A stretch of 36,282 bases of DNA from JTS-RE9 sp964649195. Its GTDB lineage: Bacteria; Planctomycetota; Phycisphaerae; Phycisphaerales; Phycisphaeraceae. Position 1 is the stretch's first letter. Every line of letters starts with the position of its first letter. Positions 8,137-16,883 of this stretch are shown in pieces. The stretch is from contig CAZYPK010000037.1 in assembly GCA_964649195.1 (NCBI GenBank), positions 1 through 36,282 on the forward strand. The letters are read 5' to 3'. The notes beneath the pieces were generated by a model. That model was not told the DNA's origin and made no database searches. It saw only the letters and a program-made list of their open reading frames with translations. The position numbers and the translations under genes were made by a program.

Positions 8137-8802
8137 TCAATCACCGGGGGAGTCTCCGGGGGCCGGGGGCTGATGCTCCATGACCAGCCGCACCAGTTCC
8201 ACCACGGTGGCGACCTTCATTTTCCGCATCACATTGGCCCGGTGCGTTTCGATGGTCTTTTCGCTCAGGTTCAGCAGGGCGGCAACCTGTTTGTTGAGTC
8301 TTGCCTGCACCACCAGGTCCATCACCTGCCGCTCGCGCGGGGTGAGCGACGCCAGTCTCGCCTGAAACTGCCGGTTCCTCCGGCCCTGTTCGCGCCGTTG
8401 GCGATCGAGGTGGATCGCCTGTTGAATGCGTTCGAGCAGCGCCTGGTCGTTGAAAGGCTTTTCCAGGAAGTCGAAGACGCCGTGCCTCATCGCCCGCACG
8501 GCCATGGGGACATCGCCATGACCGGTGATCAGCAGCACCGGCAGCGGCGACCGGTTTTCCGCGAGCCGGGCGTGCAGTTCCAGGCCGCTCATGCCGGGCA
8601 TGCGGACATCGGTGACCAGGCAGCCGGGCCGGTCCGGGTCGTACTCGCTCAGAAACTCCGCGGCGGAGGCGAACGATTTCGCCTTCAACCCGGCCGACTC
8701 GATCAGCCAGCAGAGCGATTCGCACATGGCCGGATCATCATCGACCACGAAGACGGTGGCCTGGGTGAGCATCGCTTCGGGTTTTTCAGCCAGTTGCGTC
8801 AT
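8137..8802 (-). CDS. FixJ-type response regulator paired with the adjacent histidine kinase
   Basis: A NarL/FixJ-family regulator. The receiver has acidic residues in FVVDDD, Asp65 in VTDVRMPGMSG as phospho-acceptor, ITGHGD, and Lys in FLEKPF, all typical of the FixJ branch. The HTH domain (~145-205) contains LTPRERQVMDLVV and LNLSEKTIETHRANVM. ATG 8802 overlaps the kinase stop codon as ATGA. Its ribosome binding site AAGAGGAG lies within the kinase 3' end. Translational coupling and a cognate pair are therefore very likely. The regulon is not evident. Confidence 0.94.
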   Translation of the reverse strand: MTQLAEKPEAMLTQATVFVVDDDPAMCESLCWLIESAGLKAKSFASAAEFLSEYDPDRPGCLVTDVRMPGMSGLELHARLAENRSPLPVLLITGHGDVPMAVRAMRHGVFDFLEKPFNDQALLERIQQAIHLDRQRREQGRRNRQFQARLASLTPRERQVMDLVVQARLNKQVAALLNLSEKTIETHRANVMRKMKVATVVELVRLVMEHQPPAPGDSPGD

Positions 8803-10469
8803 GGTGATCTCCTCTTGACGGGCAAGGTGAAGTGGAAGCGGGCGCCGCGCACCGCAGGGTCGCCGCCTGCGGAAGTCGAGGCGTCCATGTTACCGAACCA
8901 GAAGCGTCCCTGATGGGCCTCGATGATGGAGCGGCTGATGGAAAGGCCCATGCCCAGGCCGTTGACCTTGGTCGAGAAGAACGGCTTGAACGCCTCCGAG
9001 ATCATCTCCTCGCACAGCCCGGGGCCCGAATCGCTGATCACCGTCTCCACTTCCCGTCCCCCGCACCGCCTGGTTTCGATGCGGATCCTGCGGGCGTCGG
9101 CGGGCGTCGCCTCCATCGCCTCGATGCCGTTGCGCACCAGGTTCAGAATCACCTGCTCGATCTGCACCGCATCGGCCTCGACCGGCGGGAGCGGGTCCAT
9201 CAGGCTCAGGTCGATCTTCACCTGCTGATCGCGGACGCCCAGCTCGATCAGTTGCACCGCGCAGCGCACCACCTCGTTCACATCGCACTCCGTGTCGCTG
9301 GTGGTCCGCCGGATGAGGTACTGCCGGACCGTGCGCACAATGGAGGCGGCGCGATCGGACTGCACGGCAATCTTCTGAAATGTGCTCAGCAACTGGGCCG
9401 GGGTGATGCTCCCCGCCTCGATGCGCCGCCTGGCGCCCTGGATGTAATTGTTGATCGCCGACAGCGGCTGGTTCAGCTCGTGCGCCAGGCCGCCGGCGAG
9501 CTCGCCCACCGTCGCCACGCGCAGCACATGGGCCAGCTCCTCCTGCGCCTTGAGGCTTTTTTCGTTGGCGGCCTTGAGGTTGGCGGTGCGCTCGATGACC
9601 CGCCGCTCCAGTTCCTCGCGCGACTGCGCCAGGGCCTGCTCGCCGGCGATGCGGGCGCTGATGTCGGTGATGTACCCTTCCAGGTACTTGAGCCGGCCAT
9701 CCATGAAGACGCCCACGCCATGCTCCTCGACCCAGATCACCCGGCCATCGGCATGGATCATGCGGTAGGTCAGGTGATAGGTTCTTCCGGCGGCGACGGC
9801 CTGATCCACCTGCCGATAGATCGCCGGCAGATCATCGGGATGGATGATGTCCTTGAAGCAGATTTCATCGGCGAGGAAACGCCGGGCCGGGTGGCCGATC
9901 AGATCCTCCATCGCGTCGTTGAGATAGCTGACGGTGTAGCGTTCATCGTTCTTGCAGAGATAGATGACGCCGGGCACGTTCTGGGCCAGCAGGCGGAACT
10001 TCTGCTCGCTGGCGCGGAGCTCGCCCTCGGCGCGCAGCCGGTCGGTGATGTCCGTCGCCACGCCGATGCAGCCGGTGAGGTTCCCCATCGGATCGCGCTG
10101 CGGGGTGTAGCGCGTTTCAAAGGCGGCGCCGGGCAGTTCGAGAATGGTCGTGAAGCTCTCGCCGGCCAGCGCCCTGGCGCACTCGTCGCGCACCTGCGGC
10201 ACATCCTTGTAAAGATCGAACACCGACCGCCCCACCACCTCGCCGGGCTTGTAGCCGATCGATTCCAGAGCCTTCCCTTCCGACAGGGTGAACACGCCGT
10301 TGACATCCAGCGCGAACAGAACGACCGGGGCATTGGAGACCACCGTCCGCAGCCGCACCCTGCTCTCGCGCAGCGCCGCCTCCGCCTCCCGGCGATCATC
10401 ATCTCTTCTTTCCAGGTCCGCAATGCGGGCGCGCAGCACCGCAATCTCATCAAGCAACTGCGAAGACAT
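8799..10469 (-). CDS. PAS-PAS sensor histidine kinase (FixL-like)
   Basis: An orthodox sensor kinase. An N-terminal coiled segment (~1-40) is followed by two PAS domains (~40-155 and ~160-290). The second ends in a PAC motif (EGYITDIS). A coiled coil (REELERRVIERTANLKAANE) leads to the dimerisation domain, with phospho-acceptor His330 in GLAHELNQPL. The ATPase domain has the N box ILNLVRNGIEAM, G1 ISDSGPGL and G2 GLGMGLSISRSI. No transmembrane segment is visible, so it should be a soluble cytoplasmic sensor. Heme binding in a PAS domain, as in true FixL, cannot be shown from the sequence. Start choice is uncertain: ATG 10469 starts the coiled region, and in-frame ATGs at 10508 and 10577 exist without a clear ribosome binding site. 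Confidence 0.92.
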   Translation of the reverse strand: MSSQLLDEIAVLRARIADLERRDDDRREAEAALRESRVRLRTVVSNAPVVLFALDVNGVFTLSEGKALESIGYKPGEVVGRSVFDLYKDVPQVRDECARALAGESFTTILELPGAAFETRYTPQRDPMGNLTGCIGVATDITDRLRAEGELRASEQKFRLLAQNVPGVIYLCKNDERYTVSYLNDAMEDLIGHPARRFLADEICFKDIIHPDDLPAIYRQVDQAVAAGRTYHLTYRMIHADGRVIWVEEHGVGVFMDGRLKYLEGYITDISARIAGEQALAQSREELERRVIERTANLKAANEKSLKAQEELAHVLRVATVGELAGGLAHELNQPLSAINNYIQGARRRIEAGSITPAQLLSTFQKIAVQSDRAASIVRTVRQYLIRRTTSDTECDVNEVVRCAVQLIELGVRDQQVKIDLSLMDPLPPVEADAVQIEQVILNLVRNGIEAMEATPADARRIRIETRRCGGREVETVISDSGPGLCEEMISEAFKPFFSTKVNGLGMGLSISRSIIEAHQGRFWFGNMDASTSAGGDPAVRGARFHFTLPVKRRSP

Positions 10470-10665
10470 GTCGCGTAACGGTGGCAAGCGAAATCCACTC
10501 CCGGGCATGGAAAAACCGAAGTTTATCAACATGCCGGCGCATTTGGCTCGTTTCCGATCCCCCTGCCTCCCACTCATCCGAGTTGAGAAGTCACAAGCTC
10601 GACCGCTCTTTGGCGCCTTGGTGTTTCAAACCGACGGACGCTCCCAGGTCATGTTTGGAAACCGG

Positions 10666-11313
10666 TCAATTCACCTTCAGCCAGCCGAGTTTTCGCCCGT
10701 CGGTGATGCTGAACCGCCCATCAAGGTAGTAAGCGAGAGCTCCCGCCAAGATGCGCTCGGCATCCGTTTTGTCGTATTCGAGCTTCCTGCGCAATTCGAG
10801 CCAACGATCTTGCAGCACCGCCTGGATCATCGCGCTGCAGTCTTCGGCGGAACGTCCGCCCTCATAGGGCCTGTTCGTTGCTATGTACGGCCTCAGCTCT
10901 CGTACCGGCGCCATTGTCGCCAACGGGCTCTGATCGACAACAAGCATCAGGACCGCGCTGAAGAATCCGTCGCCGTAACGGTTTTCGGGACGTTGCAGCG
11001 AGGCGCCCAGGCCCAACCCGAATCGCCGAATCTCGTTGGCCTCATCGATCGCTCGAACCTTGCGATCCAAGAGGGCGTCGTTCAAATCGGCGTCCCAAAG
11101 CTCAGTCTTGCAGTCAGACATTCGGCCCTGATCATCGAAGAACTGCAGGGAAAGTTTTGCAGGCTCGAAACCCAGCGCGGCACGGGGACGAATGATCTCG
11201 ATCTGAGCCTCACCGAACGCCGGCTCTTTTTTATGCTCTTCGAGGAGGCGAATGAGCGGATGGCTCTCGCGCTTCTCTTTGTCGATCTCGAAATAGCTGT
11301 CCAAGTCCGACAT
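10666..11313 (-). CDS. Unknown 215-aa protein, partner of the phosphorylase-fold gene
   Basis: Not recognised. ATG 11313 has a good ribosome binding site (TAGGAG) that overlaps the stop codon of the upstream gene, with a 10-base gap, so the two are co-transcribed and probably translationally coupled. The N-terminus is acidic and charged, the middle has mixed alpha/beta composition, and the C-terminus ends in helices followed by ITDGRKLGW. No signal peptide, membrane segment or Cys pairs are seen. Base composition is lower in GC than the neighbours, like the upstream gene. The pair may be a laterally acquired module, with this protein as a sensor, inhibitor or accessory to the enzyme; that is inference only. 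Confidence 0.8.
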   Translation of the reverse strand: MSDLDSYFEIDKEKRESHPLIRLLEEHKKEPAFGEAQIEIIRPRAALGFEPAKLSLQFFDDQGRMSDCKTELWDADLNDALLDRKVRAIDEANEIRRFGLGLGASLQRPENRYGDGFFSAVLMLVVDQSPLATMAPVRELRPYIATNRPYEGGRSAEDCSAMIQAVLQDRWLELRRKLEYDKTDAERILAGALAYYLDGRFSITDGRKLGWLKVN

Positions 11314-11323
11314 ATTTCAACTC

Positions 11324-12139
11324 CTATTGTTCGGCGAGTATGTTTTCCGCCCTGTGAAGCGCCGCGAGAACGAATCTGACGGCGTTCAGGCACGCTTGGG
11401 CCCGAGTCCCCTCGATCTCATCGTGTCGTTGGTCATCCGCAAAATCGGATATCCCTTTCACCACCACCCATATCGGTTCGGACTTCGCGCTTGCCGCGAG
11501 CAGGCCGACTCCCTCCATCTCTCCACCTACGTACCCGCCGGGGCCCTCGCTACCCGTGACCGCAGCCAGCAAATGCCGCAAATAGAGTTGGCTGAAGATG
11601 CGGGACCCGCCGGACAAAATGCCGCCCAAGTGGACCGTGAAATCGTGAGTTCCTTCACTGCGCTCCCGTTCAAAGAGGTTGAGAAGCGACCTCTTCGGAA
11701 AGAACGGCTTGGTTTCCCGATAATCGATATTGTAGCGATCAGGCCGGCCTTCCTGACCCGCAACGTGCTCAATAATGCGATAATCATAAGGAAACAGCCA
11801 TTGCGAAACGAGCACGTCCCCGTGTCTCTGTGCATGGCGATCAATCCCGAACGCCATACCCAACTGAATGATGGAGGTCGCCGAGGTTGCGGCACGCAAA
11901 ACAATGGCCTGCGACGCGGACCCCTGATGGAAGAATGGACCCATACGCGTCCTGACTGCTCGCACACGGTTCGGGCCGATCGTTCCGAGGCTGTAATACG
12001 TGCCTACGCGCGCATCGTTCTGTTCTTCGAACGGAAGCCCAAGCTCGATTGCACCCTTTGCAAGTTGCTCGCGCTCCGTTTGCGTGGCAAAGAAGAGCAG
12101 AATCTCGCATTTCAGATCATCGACGGCGTTGTCTGTCAT
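11324..12139 (-). CDS. Nucleoside phosphorylase / nucleosidase-fold enzyme (PNP_UDP superfamily)
   Basis: Belongs to the fold shared by MTA/SAH nucleosidase and purine nucleoside phosphorylase, which cleaves the N-glycosidic bond of nucleosides or nucleotides. Visible signatures are LGMAFGIDRH..GDVLVSQ..YDYR (family GxAGG-GDVVVS-YD pattern), GGEMEGVG (Glu207-Met-Glu209, ribose contact) and GISDFADD, with the catalytic-type Asp232. ATG 12139 has GAGGG just upstream and is preferred; ATG 12214 would add a basic 25-residue leader without a ribosome binding site. GC is lower than in neighbours (a hand count of 11761-11820 gives 28/60, against 45/60 at 14281-14340 in addB). A housekeeping MTA nucleosidase is possible. 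An immune effector of the ATP-nucleosidase type is also possible, given the unknown partner and composition. Confidence 0.85.
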   Translation of the reverse strand: MTDNAVDDLKCEILLFFATQTEREQLAKGAIELGLPFEEQNDARVGTYYSLGTIGPNRVRAVRTRMGPFFHQGSASQAIVLRAATSATSIIQLGMAFGIDRHAQRHGDVLVSQWLFPYDYRIIEHVAGQEGRPDRYNIDYRETKPFFPKRSLLNLFERERSEGTHDFTVHLGGILSGGSRIFSQLYLRHLLAAVTGSEGPGGYVGGEMEGVGLLAASAKSEPIWVVVKGISDFADDQRHDEIEGTRAQACLNAVRFVLAALHRAENILAEQ

Positions 12140-12229
12140 TTGCCCTCTCGGCTTCCGAACCCGCCGGCAGATCGCCCGCCATATGGCGCCGATTGCTCGA
12201 ATGAATGCAGTCATTGTATCGCATTGGGC

Positions 12230-12931
12230 TCAGGCGTTCGTATCGAGGTTCTCCAGCATTTGCACATCCGCCTTGCCGGAGGAGACCAGGCGTGATGCGC
12301 TGAAATCGACCGCGATGCGTTTGGCGCCGAAGCCTCGCGCCAGCGTTCGCAGGGTCTGCTCCGCCGAATGCCGGACCTCCGGGGCCATGCGTTCGACCAT
12401 GGCGCGGGCCAGGGTGTCGGCCTGGGTTCGGGCCGTCTCCACCAGCCGGTTCTTGTCCGATTCCGACAGCCCGCCGCCGAGCACCTTGCTGATCACATCA
12501 GGCAGCAGGCCAGGCAGCAGCTTCGCGTTCTGCTCGTCGTAAAAGGAAACATCGCGCAGATGCGTTTCATACTCGCAAGGCGGCATGTGCAGCGTGACAT
12601 CGCCCTGGGGCGATTCCTCGATGCGAAACGACGGGCTGCGCAGGTCGTATTTGAAGTCGATGCCGAACACGAAGATCATCGCCATCTTCTTGCCCGAAAC
12701 GAACCATGAAAGATAGTTCTCCCCCACGCTGCCGAACCAGTGTTTGCTGGCGGTGACGATCTCCTTGGTGACCACGCGGAAGACGATCAGCTCGCCCACC
12801 GAGCGCATCTCCATGACGGAGGAATGCGACTGTATCGCGGTCTGCGCGCCTGTCCGCCGTTTCATCACGGCAAAGACGCCGACCAGTCCGAGCAGCCCAC
12901 CGAGAATAGCGACGATGATGTAGTCCATCAC
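12230..12931 (-). CDS. DUF4230-like single-TM membrane protein
   Basis: The N-terminus is one membrane segment (residues ~3-22, MDYIIVAILGGLLGLVGVF) followed by basic MKRR, so the rest should follow the stop-transfer/anchor rules for that topology. The body resembles the DUF4230 family: an early SVGELIVFRVVTKEIV strand pair, a middle domain with VTLHMPPCEYETH and SFYDEQNAKLLPG, then a helical tail with many Arg/Ala. Function of the family is unknown. It may be first in the same transcriptional run as the phosphorylase gene (15-90 bases away), though its GC is normal. The family assignment is by pattern memory and moderately certain. Confidence 0.75.
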   Translation of the reverse strand: MMDYIIVAILGGLLGLVGVFAVMKRRTGAQTAIQSHSSVMEMRSVGELIVFRVVTKEIVTASKHWFGSVGENYLSWFVSGKKMAMIFVFGIDFKYDLRSPSFRIEESPQGDVTLHMPPCEYETHLRDVSFYDEQNAKLLPGLLPDVISKVLGGGLSESDKNRLVETARTQADTLARAMVERMAPEVRHSAEQTLRTLARGFGAKRIAVDFSASRLVSSGKADVQMLENLDTNA

Positions 12932-12964
12932 ACCATTCTACGAACTGCCGGGAAATGGGTTGCG

Positions 12965-13173
12965 AACCTGAGTTCGGGATAAGAGCGAGCCGCGACGTAA
13001 CACGTCGCGGACGTGAGCGACAAGCGTGAAGTGACCGTCGCGCGGCGGATCATGGGACGCCAAAACGACCGGATGCCGATCAAGGCTGAAAGAAAAAGGC
13101 GCATTGGGCCACCCCTTCAGGCTGCTCACGTCCGCGACGTGTTACGTCGCGGCTCTTATCCCGAACTCAGGTT
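12965..13173. mobile_element. MITE-like palindromic element, family A (copy 2, complete)
   Basis: Perfect outer ends AACCTGAGTTCGGGATAAGA and their inverse bound a 209-bp element. Each arm includes the inner hairpin CCGCGACGT, loop AAC, ACGTCGCGG. The interior is about 85% similar by eye to the 4016-4205 copy read in reverse. It lies between the divergent DUF4230-like and NUDIX genes and fills the gap almost exactly, ending 18 bases before the NUDIX start. No transposase gene is inside. Confidence 0.8.
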
Positions 13174-13191
13174 GCGAGGTAACATCACGCC

Positions 13192-13731
13192 ATGCCCAAG
13201 CGACCGCCCAAAACCGTCACCCTGCATCAAGGCGGATTCATCAAGCTCGTCCGGCGCGGACGATGGGAATTCGCCCAACGCACCAAAACGACAGGCATCG
13301 TCATGATCGTGCCCATCACCGACAAAGGGGAGCTGGTCATGATCGAGCAGTTCCGTCCCGCCCTGAACAAGACCATCATCGAGTTGCCCGCCGGTCTGGC
13401 CGGTGACATCGAAGGGACGGAAAATGAAGCCCTCGTCGTCGCCGCCCGGCGCGAGCTGTACGAAGAGACCGGCTACACCGCGGCGCGGATGAAACGCATC
13501 ACCCAAGGCCCGCCCTCGGCAGGGCTGTCCGATGAAGTGATCACCCTCTTCCTCGCCACCGGCCTGAAAAAAACCGGCGAAGGCGAAGGCGATGGACATG
13601 AACAGATCACCACGCACCGCATCAGGCTCCCTCGCGTGGAATCGTGGCTGCGCAAACGCGAAAGCGAAACGACCATGATCGATCTGAAAATCTGGAGCGG
13701 CCTTTACTTCGCCGGGAAGCATTTCAAATGA
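13192..13731 (+). CDS. NUDIX hydrolase, ADP-ribose pyrophosphatase-like
   Basis: A NUDIX phosphohydrolase that likely cleaves ADP-ribose or related nucleoside diphosphate compounds. The Nudix box is visible as EALVVAARRELYEETGY (residues ~82-98). The first Gly is two positions further upstream than the consensus. ELPAGL just before the box is typical of ADP-ribose pyrophosphatases. The N-terminal half carries the usual strand pattern (GIVMIVPITDKGELVMIEQF). At 179 aa the length is normal. ATG 13192 is the first usable codon after the family A element; no strong ribosome binding site is seen. Confidence 0.9.
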   Translation: MPKRPPKTVTLHQGGFIKLVRRGRWEFAQRTKTTGIVMIVPITDKGELVMIEQFRPALNKTIIELPAGLAGDIEGTENEALVVAARRELYEETGYTAARMKRITQGPPSAGLSDEVITLFLATGLKKTGEGEGDGHEQITTHRIRLPRVESWLRKRESETTMIDLKIWSGLYFAGKHFK

Positions 13732-13741
13732 TTGTGGCGCA

Positions 13742-13925
13742 GGGTGGCTGGGGCTGAGGCTCTGCGTCGGGTGGCTGGGGCTGAGTCCGCGAAGCCCCGG
13801 CCCAGGCGCACAAAGCAAGGTGAGGCAACTGATCGCTGATGGTCCCTTGGGCCGGGGCTTCGCGGACTCAGCCCCAGCCACCCGACAAAGCCCCGGCCAC
13901 CCCACGCAGAGCCTCAACCACCCGA
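13742..13925. repeat. Nested REP-C palindrome
   Basis: Two REP-C units (GGTGGCTGGGGCTGAG, then the full unit to AGCCCCGGCC) are followed by a loop of about 45 bases beginning CAGGCGCACAAAGCAAGGTG. Their inverted copies come next (GGCCGGGGCTTCGCGGACTC onward). The outermost pair GAGGCTCTGCGTCGGGTGG also mirrors (CCACGCAGAGCCTC). The full 184-bp unit is a near palindrome. It fills the gap between NUDIX and addB. Confidence 0.8.
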
Positions 13926-13949
13926 CGCCAATCGTGGCATAATCCCCGC

Positions 13950-16883
13950 ATGAGTGATCCGCGTGTTTTTCTGGGTTGGGATCGGCCCTGCCTTCATGAG
14001 GCTGCGAAATGGCTTCGGCGACGGTACGCCGACGCCGAGGGTTGCGACATGAGCCGCGTCACCCTTGTGCTGCCCGGCGCCCGGGCCGGGCGAAGGCTGC
14101 TCGAACTGCTCACCGAGCCGAAGGGCGTCTTCGTTCCGCCGCGGATCATCACCATCGGTTCGCTGCCTGAGATGCTCCACACCAGTGAGCGGGCCGTCGC
14201 TTCACCGCTGCAATCGCTGCTCGCCCGGGCTTATGCCTTGCGGTGCGCCGACCGCGCCTCGCTGGAGCTGATCATCCCCTCGCCGCCTGATGATGGCGAC
14301 CTCGTCGGCTGGCTGACGCTGGCCCGCGACCTGGCCAGGCTCGATGATGAACTGGCCGCCGAGTCGCTGGGCTTCGACCAGGTCATCGCCGAGTGCGAAA
14401 AGCGGATCGACTTCAACGATTCGCCGCGCTGGCACGCCATCGCCTCGCTCCATGACGCCTACCGTGAAACGCTTCAAGCCCACGACCGCTGCGATGTGAA
14501 CATGGCCCGGGCCCGCGCCATCGATCAGCGGCTTTGCCGATGCGAGGATGACATCATCCTCATCGCCCTGACCGATCTCACCGGGATGGTCCGCAGGATG
14601 CTTGCGCAGGTGATCGATCGCGTGACCTGCCTCGTCCATGCGCCCGAATCGGAGCGTGACGGGTTTGATCAACTGGGCTGCGTCATCGCGCAGCACTGGT
14701 GCGACCGGACCATTGCCCTGGATGATGAGGCGATTCACATCGTCAATCGTCCGCGCGATCAGGCGATGCAGGTGCTGCGCATCATCGGCTCACCTGATGA
14801 TGAAGCCGACGCCCGCACCCTGCGCGGCCGATACCGCGCCGCTCAGATCACCATCGGCATGGGCGATGACACCCTCGCCGGCCCCGTGCAGCGAACCCTC
14901 GCCCTGGCCGACCTGCCCGCCCACTGGGCCGGCGGCAGGCCGATCGCCCAATCGCGGCCCGGCCTGCTGCTCAAGAGCATCGCCGCCTTCGTCCGCCATC
15001 AGCGGCTTGACGACTTCGCCTCGCTTCTTCGCCACCCCGACATCGAACATCATCTGCTCGCCACGATTCGCCTGCCCCGCGACCATCCCCCGGAACCCCC
15101 GGAACCTGAAAAAAGCCAAGGCGAAACCGGTGAAGCCGCTTCATCCTCAACGCGCCCCGCCCGCCGGGCCATCGACCACTGGCTGACGCTGCTGGACCGC
15201 TACATCAGCGAGCATCTTTCCTCCCGGCAGATCGGACGCTGGCTGGGGAAGGCGGAAGATGGTCGCAGGCTCAAGCGGATTTACGATGCGGTGCTCGCCC
15301 TGCTCCCGGACTCATTAGAGATGCGCAGGCCGCTGCCTTCGTGGGCCCAGCCGATGGCGGACCTGCTTGGTGCGGTTTATGCGCATGCCTCGCTCGATCC
15401 GCAGCAGCGCGATGATGCGGATCTGATCCGCGCCATTGAGGCCATCGCCGACGGGCTGCGCGAACAGGCCGCGCTCGATCCGCAGGATGTCACCACGCCC
15501 ATCGTCTCCTTCGCCGACGCCATCGCCCTCACCCTCGCCCAGCTCACCGGCCTGACCACGCCCGCCGCCGAGCCTCCCGGCGGCGATGCCATCGAACTGC
15601 TCGGCTGGCTGGAGCTGATGCTCGATGATGCGCCGGCGCTGATCATCACCGGCTTCAACGAGCATCACGTTCCGCAGTCCGCCTCCGCCGACGCCTTCCT
15701 TCCCAACCACCTGCGGCAATCGCTGGGGCTGACCGACAACATCCGCCGCTACACCCGCGATGCCGCTTCGCTGACCGCCATGCTCCACAGCAAGCCGTTC
15801 CTCGCCATCATCGCCGGCCGCCGGGGCCACGATGATGAACCGCTGGCCCCCAGCCGCCTGCTGCTGACCGAGGAAGGCCGGCCGCTGGCGCAGCGCATCC
15901 TCCGCTTTTATCCCAGGGAGCATCCCGATGAAACGGACGCCCACGCGATGCTCGCCCTCGCCGGGACCAATCGCTTTCTGATCCCCGCGCCAAAGCCGCC
16001 GCGAAAGCCCGTCGAGAAAATGAGCGTCACCTGGTTCAAACATTACCTGGCCTGCCCCTACCGCTTCTACCTTCGCTTCATCGAACGGCTGGAGGCGATG
16101 GATGATCGCGCCATCGAGATCGACGGCATGCGGTTCGGCACGATGGTGCATGACGTGATGAAAACCTTCGGCGCAAGCGATCTCCGTGATTCGCGGAACG
16201 CCCCCGAAATCGCGGCCTTTTTTCACGACGCCCTCCGCGAGACGGCCGCGCAGATGCTCGGCGATGAGCCGCCTGTCGCCGCCCGGCTGCAACTGCTGCA
16301 ACTGGAGGAACGACTCGGCGCCCTGGCGCAGTGGCAGGCGCAGCAGGTGCAACAGGGCTGGCGCATCGTGCCCGAACTGATCGAATGCGACGCCCAAGCT
16401 GTTTTCGAAACGGAAGACGGCGCCGTCACCGTGCATGGCCGAATCGATCGCATCGATCGCCATGAGCAGACCGGCAACCATCGCATCATCGACTACAAAA
16501 CCGGCGATGCAGGTGATGGCCCCGAAAAGACCCATCGCAAAAACGGCAAGGAGGGCAGGCGGTGGATCGATCTGCAACTGCCTCTCTATCACCACCTGGC
16601 CCAAAGCCTGAACATCACCGGCGCGATCGAACTGGGCTACGTGCTGCTGCCCAAAAAGCTCGAATCGATCGGCTTCGAGGCGGCGGAGTGGAGCCTCGGT
16701 GAAATTGAAGACGGCATCGACAAGGCGCGGCAGGTGATCGCCGCGGTACGGGCCGGCATCTTCTGGCCGCCGGGGGATGCGCCCCGATATGCCGATGAGT
16801 TTTCCGCGCTGTGCATGGATGACAGCGACCGGCGCGACGCGATCATTGAGGCCATCACCCGGCAGATGGGAGGCGGACGATGA
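13950..16883 (+). CDS. addB: AddB/RexB-like subunit with PD-(D/E)XK nuclease domain
   Basis: Probable second subunit of an AddAB-type helicase-nuclease that processes double-strand ends for recombination and degrades foreign linear DNA. ATG 13950 is the first start after the repeat; MSDPRVFLGW begins the protein. The N-terminal ~600 residues are a degenerate helicase-like body without a Walker A motif. The C-terminal RecB-family nuclease has the usual motifs: CPYRFYLRFIERL near 702, FGTMVHDVM, GRIDRID near 829, IIDYKTG near 846 (catalytic Asp and Lys) and QLPLYHH near 876. Only the single Cys702 of the Fe-S cluster set of classical AddB is obvious, so this version probably lacks the iron-sulphur staple. 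The stop overlaps the next ATG as ATGA. Confidence 0.88.
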   Translation: MSDPRVFLGWDRPCLHEAAKWLRRRYADAEGCDMSRVTLVLPGARAGRRLLELLTEPKGVFVPPRIITIGSLPEMLHTSERAVASPLQSLLARAYALRCADRASLELIIPSPPDDGDLVGWLTLARDLARLDDELAAESLGFDQVIAECEKRIDFNDSPRWHAIASLHDAYRETLQAHDRCDVNMARARAIDQRLCRCEDDIILIALTDLTGMVRRMLAQVIDRVTCLVHAPESERDGFDQLGCVIAQHWCDRTIALDDEAIHIVNRPRDQAMQVLRIIGSPDDEADARTLRGRYRAAQITIGMGDDTLAGPVQRTLALADLPAHWAGGRPIAQSRPGLLLKSIAAFVRHQRLDDFASLLRHPDIEHHLLATIRLPRDHPPEPPEPEKSQGETGEAASSSTRPARRAIDHWLTLLDRYISEHLSSRQIGRWLGKAEDGRRLKRIYDAVLALLPDSLEMRRPLPSWAQPMADLLGAVYAHASLDPQQRDDADLIRAIEAIADGLREQAALDPQDVTTPIVSFADAIALTLAQLTGLTTPAAEPPGGDAIELLGWLELMLDDAPALIITGFNEHHVPQSASADAFLPNHLRQSLGLTDNIRRYTRDAASLTAMLHSKPFLAIIAGRRGHDDEPLAPSRLLLTEEGRPLAQRILRFYPREHPDETDAHAMLALAGTNRFLIPAPKPPRKPVEKMSVTWFKHYLACPYRFYLRFIERLEAMDDRAIEIDGMRFGTMVHDVMKTFGASDLRDSRNAPEIAAFFHDALRETAAQMLGDEPPVAARLQLLQLEERLGALAQWQAQQVQQGWRIVPELIECDAQAVFETEDGAVTVHGRIDRIDRHEQTGNHRIIDYKTGDAGDGPEKTHRKNGKEGRRWIDLQLPLYHHLAQSLNITGAIELGYVLLPKKLESIGFEAAEWSLGEIEDGIDKARQVIAAVRAGIFWPPGDAPRYADEFSALCMDDSDRRDAIIEAITRQMGGGR

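Noticed and set aside
9482..10400. True oxygen-sensing FixL
   Set aside because: Heme ligation in a PAS domain cannot be confirmed by eye, and no nitrogen-fixation or microaerobic genes are nearby.
8799..12139. Complete Detocs defence system
   Set aside because: The phosphorylase-fold protein has no receiver domain, the kinase lacks the expected sensor architecture, and the regulators have DNA-binding domains.
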